A stretch of DNA of 64,000 nucleotides. It comes from Pseudoscleropodium purum (lineage: Eukaryota > Streptophyta > Bryopsida > Hypnales > Brachytheciaceae). Below, in pieces: positions 34,331-46,904 of the stretch. The stretch spans positions 16,400,479-16,464,478 of the forward strand of contig OZ017800.1 in the NCBI GenBank assembly GCA_963969395.1, written 5' to 3'. Positions within the stretch are counted from its first letter, which is position 1, and each line of letters starts with the position of its first letter. The notes beneath the pieces were generated by a model. It searched no databases and was not told where the DNA came from. It saw nothing but the letters and a program-made list of their open reading frames with translations. The position numbers and the translations under genes are program-made.

Positions 34331-35120
34331 AGTTCACCTTTCAAAAAATGAAAAATATAAAAAATATATATGAAATTGCAAGTTTAGAAGCATTAGTATT
34401 CCAAATTAAACTACAACCATCAATTAGGGAGTTTTTTTTTACTATATAGTAATAGAAACTTCAAGATGATAGGGCAAAAATCTAAAAAATGTAATTAGGT
34501 GAAAATGTGGGAAAAAATTTAGGAGAAAAATAGGGATCTAAAACTAAAAAATTTTAAGCATAATTTGGTAAATTAACCAAATTAGGCAAATAATAAAATG
34601 GTGATAAAATAAAAAAACAAAATATTACTAAGTAGGAAAATGAAATTAGGATCAAATAGGAAACCAAAAAGATAAAAAATACAAAAATTCAAAACCAAAA
34701 TAAAACCAAAATAATAAGGATAAAAAACTGGATAAGAATTAAATTGCAAATCAAAACAAATTAAGAAATAAATAAAAATACAAAGTTGAATTAAAAACTA
34801 AAGACTACAAAGAGGAAATGAAAGTAGAAGTAAATTGAGAATTAAAAATAATAATAAATAGGAAAAAATACAAAAGAAATTAGTAAAATTAAAATTACAA
34901 ACACTAAAGTAGTAATAAAAATATTAAAGCAATTATAAAAGTACTAAAACATGGTGCTACAATAATTTAGGGGACTATACACCAAATTAGTATAATTTAC
35001 ACCAAAGTAGTGAATTAACAATAAATTAAGGTAGGATGAAATTATTCATGGAAAATACTTCATGAAGGAGTTTGATATTCACAATATTAGGGTTTGAAAC
35101 CCCCCCTCTTTCTCTCAATT
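34331..35120 (+). repeat. AT-rich element, inverted partner of 51180-52135
   Basis: Begins at AGTTCACCTTTC next to the satellite unit and ends near GGGTTTGAAACC with TCTCTCAATTG. Read in reverse complement it aligns with 51180-52135 (AAAGGTGAAC end, ACTAATTTCTTTTG middle, TTCAAACCCTAA end). The interior is almost only A and T with no reading frame. Confidence 0.7.
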
Positions 35121-35735
35121 GTTTATGCATAGTGTATTTTTGAGAGGCAACTCCTTAACCTTGAAGTGCTTCGACGTCCATATTCTGGATGATGAACAAA
35201 GTGCTTGCAAGTGTTGTATTGTCTACCAAACTTTTCATTCATCCAATCTAATACTTGAATCTTGAAGAGAAAACCTTCCTTTATGACAAATTTCTTGAAA
35301 TTGCAGTAAATGATATTTTTGGAAAAAGATATAAGCCAAAATGTGCAAAAAATTGAAAAAGGATTGAGGCGTTTAGGGGTTAATGAGAACTGTAGGCAAA
35401 TTATCAATTCACAATTCAATAAAATTACTTATTCTTTCATTACTCGATTCAAGCATGACCCTAAAGCAACTCATAACCACGAATTTAAACAAAACCTGAG
35501 ATTTTGCCTAAATGTCTGCCTCAACGGACTCTCACTCTGATCTTGTGTGAAGCACCGCCGCCAGCAGCAGTTCCCGAGAACAGTTTTGGGATGGACTTCA
35601 CTGACGAATTAGTATTTCGAGTTTCGATGCCAGGTTCTTCCTTTAATTTCAAACCAGGAATTAGGGTTTCGAGCTTCGATTAACTTACAGGTTATCTTCT
35701 ATTCTAACCGGTAATTGTGGAACAGTCAAACCAAT
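35121..35735. other. Intergenic DNA beside the P450 relic
   Basis: No gene recognised. From about 35480 the composition becomes less AT-rich. The phrase TTTCGAGTTTCGAT near 35615 recurs as TTTCGAGCTTCGAT near 35667. Confidence 0.4.
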
Positions 35736-38700
35736 TCGCAAACTTCTGTTCTTGCTTTATATCTTGAGGATTGACCTCTTCCAATTCCAGATTTCGTTTT
35801 ACAAAATGGGGTGTGTGGGGAAGGGAAAGCACACCTCCAGGTGCATTGATATCGGTTGCTCGCATCGAGGGGCGGAAGGCGAAGTTGGCATCCTGGAGCT
35901 TGAGAAACTCTTTGGTCGCATCTGTCATGCTCGCTATGATGCAGAGGCGCTGCCCCAGCCACTCGGACATGAGCGGACCATACTGCGAAGCCAACTCCGC
36001 CAAGTTGCGCGTGCCCAACAAATGCGACGACCCCACGATGGGCAGCGCTCGTGGTTCCGGCGGCAAGTTCCATAAAACTTGCATTTGGGTCTCTATAGCA
36101 GCCTGCTTGCATAGATCACCAGCAACGTCACAGCCACCCCCTGCAAACATTCATTCACAGGACCGTCAACTTCGTTCAAATCGTCAATGTCGTTCATCTG
36201 GCATGTTCCTGTGCCAGAAATTGTGAAACAAATCTACACAAAGCTCTACAAACGAGGTCAGTTAAAGAGTTACGTTTCAAGCAGCGCGGCCCGAAAGTGC
36301 CGAAGTCGTAAAATACGCCACTTCCGGGCGCTACTTTACCAGAATCGACGTTGAAATGGCGTGATTCTTGAAACCAGAAATTATTACATTCACAGCTTTA
36401 GAAAGTCGGACTGGTGTAGGTATTTAAGTTTCAGGCTGCGCAACCTGCAAAGTGGCAAAGTCTATTGAGGAAGATTATGTACCTCTGATTCCTCGATTCC
36501 CTGCTCCTAGTGAAAAATCATCTGGGAAACCTTGAATATCCCCTTAAGGAAAACTGCAGATGATCTCCCTGTGCATCAGATCTTGTGATTCTATATTACA
36601 GGGTTGTACCAAATTGAATACAAGATCTTCCCCAAAGTGCTAGCTCTTCAGAACGTTTCGGAATGTAATTCTGAGGTTACAAACCAGCTTTGACACCCCC
36701 ATGTTGTTACACGACTCTCAATATAGTTGAAGAGATGCCCTCAACACCCTTGTCAAAGAAATCTGGGTTCTTTTTTGTGCACAATCTAAAGTTCATGAAT
36801 CCCCAAAGCTACAAGAGTGAAGAGAGTGCAGAACACCTCTCATACTCTTCACGCTTCATTCTCTCTACACATATAATTATGTGCTCTGCACTTCAAATAT
36901 TCCCTTAGGAAAACGATGAATGCTAATCTTCCTTTTCATTAATCCTCAAAGGACATTGCAAGCCCCACAAGCAATTTGTTTATCAAAACTTGAATTTTCA
37001 CATAGTTTTTTATATTAAATGTTTGTAAGCTTAACCAAGAAAATGTAGCTCCAATAATTTCATTTGAATTTCATTTGAATTTTTTTCAAAATTGTTGAAA
37101 TTGCAATTTTTGTGTCACTTTGAAAATAACATCTTGAAAGCTCAAAATACACCACTTTTTAACTTTCTCTATCAAATTTCTCTTGGTATGAGCTTAAGGA
37201 GTATTGTACCTCAATCACACCATGATATTTTTCACTATCATTTCCATTTTTTTGAAAAAATCCATACTATTCTAAGCATTTTCGTAATTGCTATGCTTTC
37301 TACAAAGAAATTTCTTCACAAAATCAAGTAAAATTTAATTTGAGGTTTTTAATTATGAAAAAATGAGGTTTTATTTTAAACATATAATTATTACTAAATG
37401 TGGAAAATATCAGTTTTTTGAAATCTGTGTTTTGATGTACAAATCCAATGCAGTTTGACCAATTCCTGACATTAGATGTTATTTAAGGGTTAAGGACAAT
37501 GGTTCCTCGTTAGTTATGGAGTGTAATTCTGAGATTACAAACCAGACACCACTATTGAATATGATTCCAACATTCTTGAAGGGCAACATGGTGGGCAAAG
37601 GAATCACGAGATTCTTTGCGTGCACAATCTGGAGTACCAAATGCTGCAAGAATCTCGTCAAGAATTGCACAGCGCTATGCCTTCTCTCCACACCAGAAGC
37701 CAAACTGTTGAGTCCTTATGGGTTGACATCTACAATGGAGAAGTCAACGGTGAATACTCACATTCAACTGCTTGCAGAAATGTTTTTTCAACATAAGAGT
37801 CTCCAGGCGTTTCAAAATACAACCAAACTGTCGTTTACATGAGGATATAACTCTTACAAAATGGTTCTGTGCACAGGAGATCGAGTCTCCAGGCGTTTCA
37901 AACGGAGTTTAGCATCTAAACAAATGAGAGCATGCATATAGAAACTCCCTCGTCAGCAATGCTCACCCTTGTACGATGATTATAACACCATTTTCCAAAG
38001 AAACGAGCATCATTTTAATTCCCAACAAACGTGCATACATTCACCGACTGAGGAAGCTTATGAATTTTTGAGCTCGGTTGGCAATTGATCGACTGGATTG
38101 AATTCCATATATGGAGACTGGACAACATGAACAAGTTGAAGGAAGTTGCAAGAGCGTTGAACTTACCAAAATTAGAGTCTCAGTTGTGGAAGCCATGGAC
38201 GCCACCTAATTGAAGCTGAATGAGGATTTGAGCTCCGGTTCAGACTGGCAAAGGCAAGTTGGTTCTTCAGACAAGCCGTCTTTTACCTTAGTTCGAGGAA
38301 CGGTCCAAAATATCTTGGGGCGCTTCAAGTGACCCATTGGCAGGGTTGAGTGGTTGTTACGGATGCTTGATTTAGTTATTTATTGTTGTTTAGTGGTCGG
38401 TTCCTGTTGTCAGGGATTCTTTAGAATTATCTGTTTATCTTGCTTTAGCAATTTGCACGACCAGTGCTCGAGATAATCGTGCGGCCAGTTGAAAGTTAGC
38501 CAGGTGGAACTGGGGAAAAACTGGGTTGCAAGTTGAAAACAGCAGAAAAGAAATCGAGAAAACAACCGGACGCGACACTTTAAGAAACTGTTCAATATGG
38601 GAATCCAAGGAAAATAGCTACTGTAGCAAAAAAACAATTCCCGAACACTATGCAGGACACAATGCGGGTACACTCCTTTTGGAAATAAAGTGTTTTCTGT

Positions 38701-38740
38701 CACCACATTGTCTTTGATTTTGCCTCTACTCCAAAAATTC
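35736..38740 (-). pseudogene. Decayed duplicate of the A-type P450 5' half (exons 1-2, intron 1, upstream)
   Basis: Aligns with 22820-25700. Exon 1 (38196-38167) still encodes MASTTETLIL with a good donor. Exon 2 (about 36145-35845) opens with GVAVTLLVIYASRLL and then a TAG stop, changes PPGPR to PPEPR, and has lost residues after LLGT. The exon 2 donor survives, but homology ends at about 35738, inside what would be intron 2, and exons 3-5 are absent. The TATA box is lost. Intron 1 contains a 555 bp element not present in the intact gene. I conclude it is a non-functional partial duplication. Confidence 0.9.
36939..37493. mobile_element. TTAACCCC-type element inserted in the P450 relic
   Basis: Starts TTAATCCTCAAAGGACATTG and ends ATTTAAGGGTTAA. 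It interrupts the alignment between the relic and intron 1 of the intact gene, so it arrived after the duplication or was lost from the parent. At 555 bp it is shorter than other members. Confidence 0.7.
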
Positions 38741-38748
38741 CCCTTGTT

Positions 38749-38873
38749 AGAGCATCATCACCAGTCTTGCAAAATGTTGTTTAATAAGTCATCTCTTTTG
38801 CAAGACAAGCGGGGCCGTTTTGCTGGTCTCCGTAAGCAAGTCATTCATTTTCCGGGACAAGTGAAGATGCTCT
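38749..38873. mobile_element. Small MITE with AGAGCATC ends
   Basis: 125 bp beginning AGAGCATCATCACCAGTC and ending with the complement of AGAGCATCTTCACTTGTC. The inverted match extends to AAAATG, about 28 bp with mismatches. Ends of this form and this size are seen in Tourist/Harbinger-type plant MITEs. A TWA target duplication is not clear. Confidence 0.55.
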
Positions 38874-39307
38874 GATATTACAGCAATCCCACACTTGCCA
38901 AACCAAGGAGGATTGGCCCCTCTATTGCCCTTGACTAAGTTCGAGTGGCCTCTTTGAATCTAGTATTAAGAACATGGCCACCTTTACAGCATTCCCAATT
39001 TCCCATCCTTCTTGTTAAACGGATGACTTGTCCAAACCGGGCTTGGACAAATAAACTTTTTAAGAGGTTGGCTTCAAAACCTCTTGTGGTTTGTACAACA
39101 GGGTTGTTTTGCAAGCCAAAGCCTAGCTTCTAAATAAGCTTGTAACCCATATAGTATAAGAAATCCCACAACATCAACTCATAGACAAATCTAATTTGGC
39201 AAGAAACTTGAAGTATATCCTTGCAATTAAATAGAGATCTCAATGGGATTGAAAGAGAGCCATTGATCTCGCAAATTGTTCAACAAAAAGTCAACATGCT
39301 TGGCTTG
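38874..39307. other. Intergenic DNA, nothing recognised
   Basis: A 62-codon frame at 38945-39133 has no recognisable similarity and is probably chance. Confidence 0.4.
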
Positions 39308-40095
39308 TTAACCCCTAAATTCCTAGACCTTTTCAAGTGTGTTTTGACTAAAAAAAAGAGCATGGGCTTGTAATTATCCCCATTGAAGCAATTTTTTTTT
39401 CAAAATCTAACCATATGGATGTTTAAAGAGCTTGCTTATTAGTGCAAAACTGCACAAGAGTTGTGAAATTATAACAAGACAAATGTATGTTTTCTACTTA
39501 TAGTATGTTGTATTTTTTCACAATGTTTCAAAAATTTGCACATAAAAGTTTTTTGGAATTGAAGGTGACATGAACAACTAGAAATGTATTAGCAGACTAA
39601 AATTCACTTTCAAAAAACCTAATTTCATATAAAAAGCTATTAAACTCATTACACAATCTACCTTGCAATTGTTGAGATGCACTTTTTCTTTAATAAATAT
39701 AAATCACAAATAAGTCCAGATCAACATTTGCTTATTTAAATTTTCATTGGTGAAAACCATAAAAACACTTTATTCTTTCCATTGGGACCATTTTCAAAGC
39801 AATGGATAAGTACAAGTATTTTTTTTTTATCTTAAATCAAGTGAAATTGCTCAAAGTTGGGAATGAAGTAAAATTAGCAAGCTTTACTCTTCCATTAGTG
39901 GATGTATATAGATTTAGAGAACTTTCAACAATCAAATTTGTACCTTTTTCAATGAAAAATGAAAGTTTTCAATTGTTAATCCTAAAAACTACTCCAATTT
40001 TTTTTAAACGGTCAAGCAAATTTAATTGCCCATACCAAAATGAGCCTAAAATTTTAGATCTACCATATATGGTTAGTTGGGCATTTAGGGGCTAA
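39308..40095. mobile_element. TTAACCCC-type element, complete copy
   Basis: 788 bp from TTAACCCCTAAATTCCTAG to GGGCATTTAGGGGCTAA. The ends are inverted repeats (CCCCTAAAT/ATTTAGGGG). There is no coding sequence beyond short AT-driven frames. Confidence 0.7.
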
Positions 40096-41894
40096 TAAGT
40101 GTAGGGGTGGATTTTCTTTTTTCCCACAATCTCAAAAAGAGATGCCCTCCACCCATTTTACAAGCCACAGTACCATCCGTTATGCAAGTTGGATGGTAAT
40201 GCTCTTATGTCCTAGGGGTTTGACACTTTTCAAATGTGGATGAAAAGTGTTACGGGCCCTTCACAACATTCTCGAGAGACTCAATCCTAGTGTAATAAGG
40301 AATGGCCGTTGAATTCACTATTCATCGTATAGTTTAGTTGCTTTATCCTTTATTCTACTTGATAAGTGGTCACTTAACTATTTATTGGTCATATTTGGTA
40401 AATAAGGAAATTGAAGGTCTTTCAAAATTAGATGGAAAATTTGAACATGCTAAGCTTGGCAAATAAAGGTGGGCATGCTCTCAAAAGGCTCTGCTTGTGG
40501 GCCCTTACATCTTCTCAATGTGTCCAAATACAAGGTTAATATAGTAGTAGGGAGTGACGATCTTTGAGCAACAAGAAGTAATCATTTCAAGAAAAGGCTT
40601 GTGGAAAAATGAAAACTGTTTACTATAAGATGTCTATGTTTGCAATTTAAAATAAAAACTTATAGCTATAAATGAATCTAAAGAAGATGAATGAATTTAG
40701 ATGAATTTTTTGTAGTTGACTTTGTTGGATGAAATCTATTGTTTATTACATTGGATGATGGATGATTGTTGGATGGAATTAGAAACTCAGTTATTTAACT
40801 TCTAAAGTTCTAAGGCCATTTTTCTATTTAAAATGACTCAATACAAAAAGTTATATTATGTTCATGCAGAAATATATGATCTAATTGTAGGATCTTGTAC
40901 TTCACTTGTCTTAAATCATGTGGTAAAATTTTCATGAAGTTTGATCCTACAGATTAGAAGATATTAGCAATCAAAGATGGAAAAATAAAAAATTTTGAAC
41001 TTTGGCTTGCAATTTTAGATGACTTTGATTGACATTTGCAAATTTTTTTTGCACTATAGACTTTGAACTAAAAAAATATCTTGTTGAAGAATTGAAATGA
41101 AAGTGTAGGATAAAAATTTCAATAGGAAAAACCTTGATTTTTTATTCTTTAAAAAATTATTAAGTAGAAGTAGGTCCAAGATTGATAGAAAAACTAAATC
41201 ATTAATGGCTCTAAAGTGGAATTGAAACACTATAATCCCAATGGTGAGATTTTTTTCGAAAGCAAACTTAACCTTGTCAAACAATTTTTTTTAAGCTGTG
41301 AAAATTGCATTTAGAAATGAATCTTATAAGTTATTTTTCAAGAAGATGCTCTAATTGCCCAAAAAATATGATTGTCCATAATTTTCATGTAATAAGTCCA
41401 AATGGAATGAATCAAAGCTTCCATTGTAGAAAAAATTATAGTATATGAGAAAAATTTTAATTAAAAAGAAAATTGTATTGAAAATTTTTTGCCCATTACA
41501 CTAAAAAAAAGGACCTTTTGTCCTATAACTTTTTCTCTTGCACATTGACTGAAATACAAATTATATTCTTGGAAAGCTAATGTATTCTTATATTTCACAA
41601 AAACATTCAAAAAATCATTACAAATACTAAGACCATAGGAGCTTGCCCAAAATCCATTATGTCCTTTGAAGGGACAATTAGACTTTAGGATAATTGGACA
41701 TTAAGATATAAGGGTTGATATCCAAGTACCTTAGATTGAAGGTAGATAGACTTTTAGAAATTAGGGACATATATTTACATGGCAATACGAAACTATTCCA
41801 AAGAAGGTATTGTTCTCAATTAAAATTTAAGTATCTTTCAAGCATTATTAAGGTTCAATGTTGACTGAATATATTCCCATGCTAACACCAATAT
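40096..41894. other. Intergenic DNA with a decayed TTAACCCC-type copy
   Basis: 40795-41660 starts TTAACTTCTAAAGTTCTAAGG and resembles 17755-18160 and, inverted in part, 42170-42310 (CTCACCATTG region). The remaining sequence has no recognisable content. CAGTACCATCC/GGATGGTAATG near 40170 is a small inverted repeat. Confidence 0.45.
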
Positions 41895-42701
41895 TTAACC
41901 CCTATAGGACCATTGTCCTTTCAAGGGACAAATGGGATTTTGGGTAGGTACCTATAGGGTGAAATTTTTTCTTTATTTTTTGAAACTTTTTTTGAAGATA
42001 GAAAAATGGATTAGTTTTATGGTAATATAATATTTTTTTTCAATTGGTGCCCAGCAACAATAGATTATATTTTTGTGTACATGGAAAGATTTGATTCATT
42101 CTATTTGGATTTTTTATGAAAAAATGATGGACAATCTTGTTTTTTAAACAATTAGAGCATCTTCTTGAAAAAATAACCTATAGGATTCATTTCTGAATGC
42201 AATTTTTACGATTTCTCAATAAAAAAGTTCCACAAGGTCAATCTTTCTTTCAAAAACAATCTCACCATTGGCATTACTTCATTTTTATTCCATTTTAGAG
42301 ATATTAATAATTTAGATTTTCCTTCTATATTGTACCCACTTCTACTTAAGAATTTTTTTAAAGAATAAATTTTAAACTTTTTTGAATATTTTGAAATTTT
42401 CCTATGTTCTCAACTCAATTTTATACCATAAAGATTTAAAGCTCAAAAATCTGTAGTGCAAAAAATTAACGTTAAAAATGTTCAAAGTTAAAAAATCTAA
42501 TCCCGTAATGTGCTGAAAAACTTGTTTTTTCCACTTTAAACAAAGATATCATGCAATCTATGTGGTCAAAAATTCTGAAACATTTTCACCCTATGGTTAG
42601 ATATGAAAAAAAAAAAATTTATTTTTTTACCTTTGGCTTTAGAAATGGTAGTTTTGAATGCTTTTGGCTAAAAAAAAAGGCCTTGGTCCTTTAGGGGTTA
42701 A
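41895..42701. mobile_element. TTAACCCC-type element, best-preserved ends
   Basis: 807 bp. The left end TTAACCCCTATAGGACCA pairs with the right end TGGTCCTTTAGGGGTTAA, with one mismatch in 18. TTAA at both edges could be either the outer part of the inverted repeat or a TTAA target duplication. No transposase is encoded. Confidence 0.8.
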
Positions 42702-42707
42702 ACAAGG

Positions 42708-43637
42708 TTAACCTCTAAAAGACCAGCTTGCCAATTTAGGCAACATAGCAATTTTGGGCATGCTATTGTGATTGTTGATTAGCATATATTTAGCCCAAAC
42801 TTTTATAGAAAGTGGGTAACATGTTTAGTTTATTGTGCGAGCAAAATTTCATGACATTTGAATACAATAGTCAAAAGTGATGGCCTAAAATGTTACTTTT
42901 TTTTTCCTAAAAGGGAAATCTTGGTATATAAAAAAATCACTTTTATATATAATTAAATTTGAAATTAGCTTCCTAGGATTACATATACATAGAAAGCTTT
43001 GAATCATTCCAATCTGATCAATAATTCAAAAGTTACGAGGATTTTTTGTTTGCAAGCAGTTATAGATTCTCTACTCTAAAATAAACTTTGAAGTCCTTTA
43101 TCTTATTCAATTTTCAATATTTTTGGAAATAAAATCAAATCGTAGGATGTATATTTTTTATTATAACATTGCAACCATTGGGATTGGCATTTTTTCAATT
43201 CCATAATTAAATTCTTAACAATTTAGTATTTTGAATCATTTTCTACTGTTGTTTATTTACTATTTTTTTCCTATATGTTGTATAATTCCAAATGATTTGA
43301 AAATTTTCAAGCATATGTACAACTTGTCTAGAAAAAAAAATCCAAACAAGAACCACCATTTTGGTCATTTTTTCATAAAAAAGTGAGCTTGTGAAGTGCA
43401 TCGGCCTTGTTTTTTGCAAGGCCAAAAAAACAATTTCTATGAATTAAAATGCTAATATCTATAATTTACACGGTGGAATTTTCTTGAAATTTTTTCTAGG
43501 TCTTCTCAAACCATTCTACTACAAGATCCTATGGTTACATGTATCAAAAAGAGGTTTCAAAAATTGGTACTTATCCTAGAAATGGCAATTTTGGGGTGTT
43601 TTCAGTTAAAATATAGTCAAAGAATGTAAAGGGTTAA
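42708..43637. mobile_element. TTAACCCC-type element
   Basis: 930 bp from TTAACCTCTAAAAGACCAGC to AATGTAAAGGGTTAA. Its interior is shared with the copies at 31586, 44415 and 49033 (ATTTTTGGAAATAAAATC, TTTTTTGCAAGGCC, ATGGTTACATGTATC). It starts six bases after the preceding element ends. Confidence 0.75.
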
Positions 43638-44093
43638 GTTTGCTTGCTAGAACAATCTCACCATTGTAAATATTGCGTTTCAATTCCATCTTAGAGTTAC
43701 TAAATTTTTTTTTGTTTAATCTTGAATAGTCTTCTACATAATAATTTTTCAAGTAAAAATCAAGTGTTTATTCTTGAAAAGTTTTTATCCTAGACTCTAA
43801 GATCAATTTTTCAGAATAAAAAAAATTAGAAATTCAAATTTGTAGTGTGAAAATTTTAAGTTAACAAGATTAAAAGGCAAAAATCTAGTCAAATAAGGTA
43901 ACAAACAATTTATTTTCTTCACTTTATATAGTCAAGGTTGTGAAATTTCTTTGATACATTTTTATAATAGTCCAGAGTAAGATTCTATGACTAGATGTGG
44001 AAAAAAACAATGAAATTTTTTTCTCTTTGCAATAGAAATGTTAGTTTTCAATGTTTTGACCAAAAAAAAAAGGCCTTGGGGCTTTAGGAATTA
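43638..44093. mobile_element. TTAACCCC-type element, truncated
   Basis: About 455 bp resembling the right half of 41895-42701 (CAATCTCACCATTG, ATTCCAT-TTAGAG, AAAAGGCCTTGG then GCTTTAGGAATTAG). The left part is missing where it abuts the preceding copy. Confidence 0.6.
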
Positions 44094-44414
44094 GGCTACC
44101 ATTTAGAATGTATAAGATTTGCTTCACATATAAATCTAGCATTTAAGAAATCTTTTCAAAATAATATAAAAAGATGAATGATAGAATAATTTCTTCCTCA
44201 AAAATAGAGTAGTTTTTTTTATAGAAGAAATAAAGATTCAAGGATCCTTGACTCCTTCAAGGACTAGTGTATTTATGCAACAAGGTTACCTAATGCAATC
44301 CAATCCTTCCTCTTGCTCTTTTTGTAAATTCCTTCAAACTTCTTGCACACTTTTTCCTAGATTTCTCTAATTTCAGGGTTGAGCTTCCATCTTCAAAAAA
44401 TTTATAGACATTGG

Positions 44415-45352
44415 TTAATCCCTAAAGGACCAAGCTATGTTTTTTGGATACATAGAAACTTTGGGCAGGTGCTTGTGACTAGAGATTTCTATATTTTTGA
44501 CCCAAATTGAGTAGAAGGTGGGAACGAGGAATATCATTCATATGAAGTAAATTACATGACATTTGGAAATAGGAATCAAAAGTTATAGCCTAAGATATAT
44601 GTTACTTTTTTTGTACCTAGGAAGTTTGGGCAAATAAAGAAAATTATATTTTTTAGAAAAAAAATTTGATATTAATTTTTTAGAGTTAAATATACATGGA
44701 AAGCTTCAAATTATTCCATTTTGATCAATGAGTCAAAAGTTATGAGGATTCTTTGTTTGCGGGCAATCATGGATTCCCTACTCTAAAATAAACTTTGAAA
44801 TCCTATATCTTACCCAATTTTCAATATTTTTAGAAAAAAATAAAATCATAGCATGTAGATTGTTTATTACAACATTCCAACCATTGCGATTGGCATTTTT
44901 CAATTCCATAATCAAATTCTTAGTAATTTAGTATTTTGAATCATTCTCTATAACTACCTACTTCTTATTTTTTTTCTATTTGTTGTACAATTCCAAATGA
45001 TTTAGGAAATTTCAATCATATGTCCAACTTGTCTAGGAAAAATAATCTAAAGAAGCACCACCATTTTGGTTATTTTTTTTTTATAGAAAAGTGAGCTTGT
45101 GAAGTATAGCTGCTTTATTTTTTGCACGGCCCAAAAAATGATTTTACTGAACTTAAATGCTAATATCTCATAATTGACACAATGAAATTTTTTGAAATTT
45201 TTACCACATATTCTCAAGTTTGTATACTACTAGAATCTATGGTTTTATGGATCAGAAAGAGGGTTTTTTTCCAAAATTTTGATTTTTGTACTAAAAGTGG
45301 CAATTTTTGAGCATTTTTGGTGAAAACATAGTCATAGAACTTTAGGAGTTAA
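44415..45352. mobile_element. TTAACCCC-type element
   Basis: 938 bp from TTAATCCCTAAAGGACCAAG to GAACTTTAGGAGTTAA. Colinear with 42708-43637 and 31586-32803, without the nested MITE. The intact ATATACATGGAAAGCTTC site here shows what the 31856/32123 target looked like before insertion. Confidence 0.75.
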
Positions 45353-46904
45353 TTACTAGTTAGTAAAATCATAGTCTATGTAGATTAAGCTTTAAGACCC
45401 ACATTTGATATAATTTGTCATAAGTTGGAGAAGAATGAATATTTATGGGGTCAAAATATTCCTAGATAAGAACAAGAGTAGTTGGAATGTTAATGTGAAG
45501 CTTAAATATGAAATAAAGCAAGAAAAAAAATTTTGAGTCAACATTTAAAAGTTGTCATACTAATATATACAATGTGCATCACCTTCTTTGTGGTGTCTTG
45601 CTAAAAAGAATAGTGTTGTTTTAAGAGTAATTGGAATTGTTAATGAAGAAAGTACAATACATATAATCTAAGGAGATATGTTTACAATCCAAAAAGATCC
45701 AATTTAAGTGAAGATTTTGTTGAATTTTTTTGAAGGTCAACTTTGGCATTATTGCATTTTCAAACCATTTATCAATTTTATTAATTTTTTTCTTATAGAT
45801 TTAAATATTTATACATCAACCTCTATGCATATTCTCTATTTTTGACATTTTAAAGAAACATTTTTACAAGTTTAAATGACATGGAAGGTGCACTTTTGAA
45901 TTTCAAATATATATTTTTTATACAAAATTAATCCAAAGTGTTCATCTTACATCAATGAAAGGCTTAGTCACACTAATTTTGAAAGAGTGTGAAAACGAAA
46001 TTGTGTATAAAATTAAAAAAAACATATTTTTAGATATACTTAAGTAGATAAAGATGTCAAATTTTTAGATTAAAGGCACGACAATTCCTTCACAAGGAAC
46101 CAAACATCCTTCTAAATACAAACAAATTTTTTGAAGAGAGATTTTTTAAGCATCAATAGAGGTTCTTAGGATCCAAGAGCCCCTCCCATGCATCGAAAGA
46201 CTCTTCAACAAAGATCCAAGAGTCTTTTAAATGATACCCACACAAAAAAATTAAGAGAGTCCCTTGGCACCAAAAAGTGACTCTTCCAATTTGAGAAATC
46301 TTCATTTGGCTTCCAAAGATTCTCACAAAGAATTAATAGTCCTTCTAATAGCAAATCAAAAAAAATTAAGGGAGTTTTTCTTAGCACTATGGTCATGAAA
46401 TACTAAGATCTAAAGAAAATTCAACCCCTAATGAACCATAAGGCTACTACCATATGCAATTACAATTGTAAAAAATTCAAAATGTGAACCTCACTAACAA
46501 TCCGTGAACAACAAAGAGACCCTAGATGATTTTTTGTGCTACACCTAGATGATCTAAAAATGATTAAATGTACAATTTTTGGTGATTTTTTTGAGAAAAA
46601 ATAAGGTGCTCCAAGCCATCACTTTACATTGTCATATCTTTTAATCATGCCTCAAAAATTACACATCAATATTGAAATGATTTGTGCCCATGGAAAAAAA
46701 ATCAAAGTTTTTGAAGCACTTCTTAGCCTTGAATTTTCTTCCCAACTTCCCTCACCAATTTTCAAAAGAACCTAATTTTCACTATAAGAAACCCACCTTT
46801 TTTGGATGTTAACATTAAACAAGCATGTTTTTTAAAACACAAGCAAGAAGATAGATTGTAGCCTTTGAAAGCAAAATTTTGTTGTGGAAAATGTGTGGAT
46901 GTTA
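45353..46904. other. AT-rich intergenic DNA, nothing recognised
   Basis: No gene. Between 46140 and 46390 the phrase GATCCAAGAG or similar is repeated (46171, 46211), with several AAGAGTC-type motifs, but no clear unit length. Confidence 0.4.
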
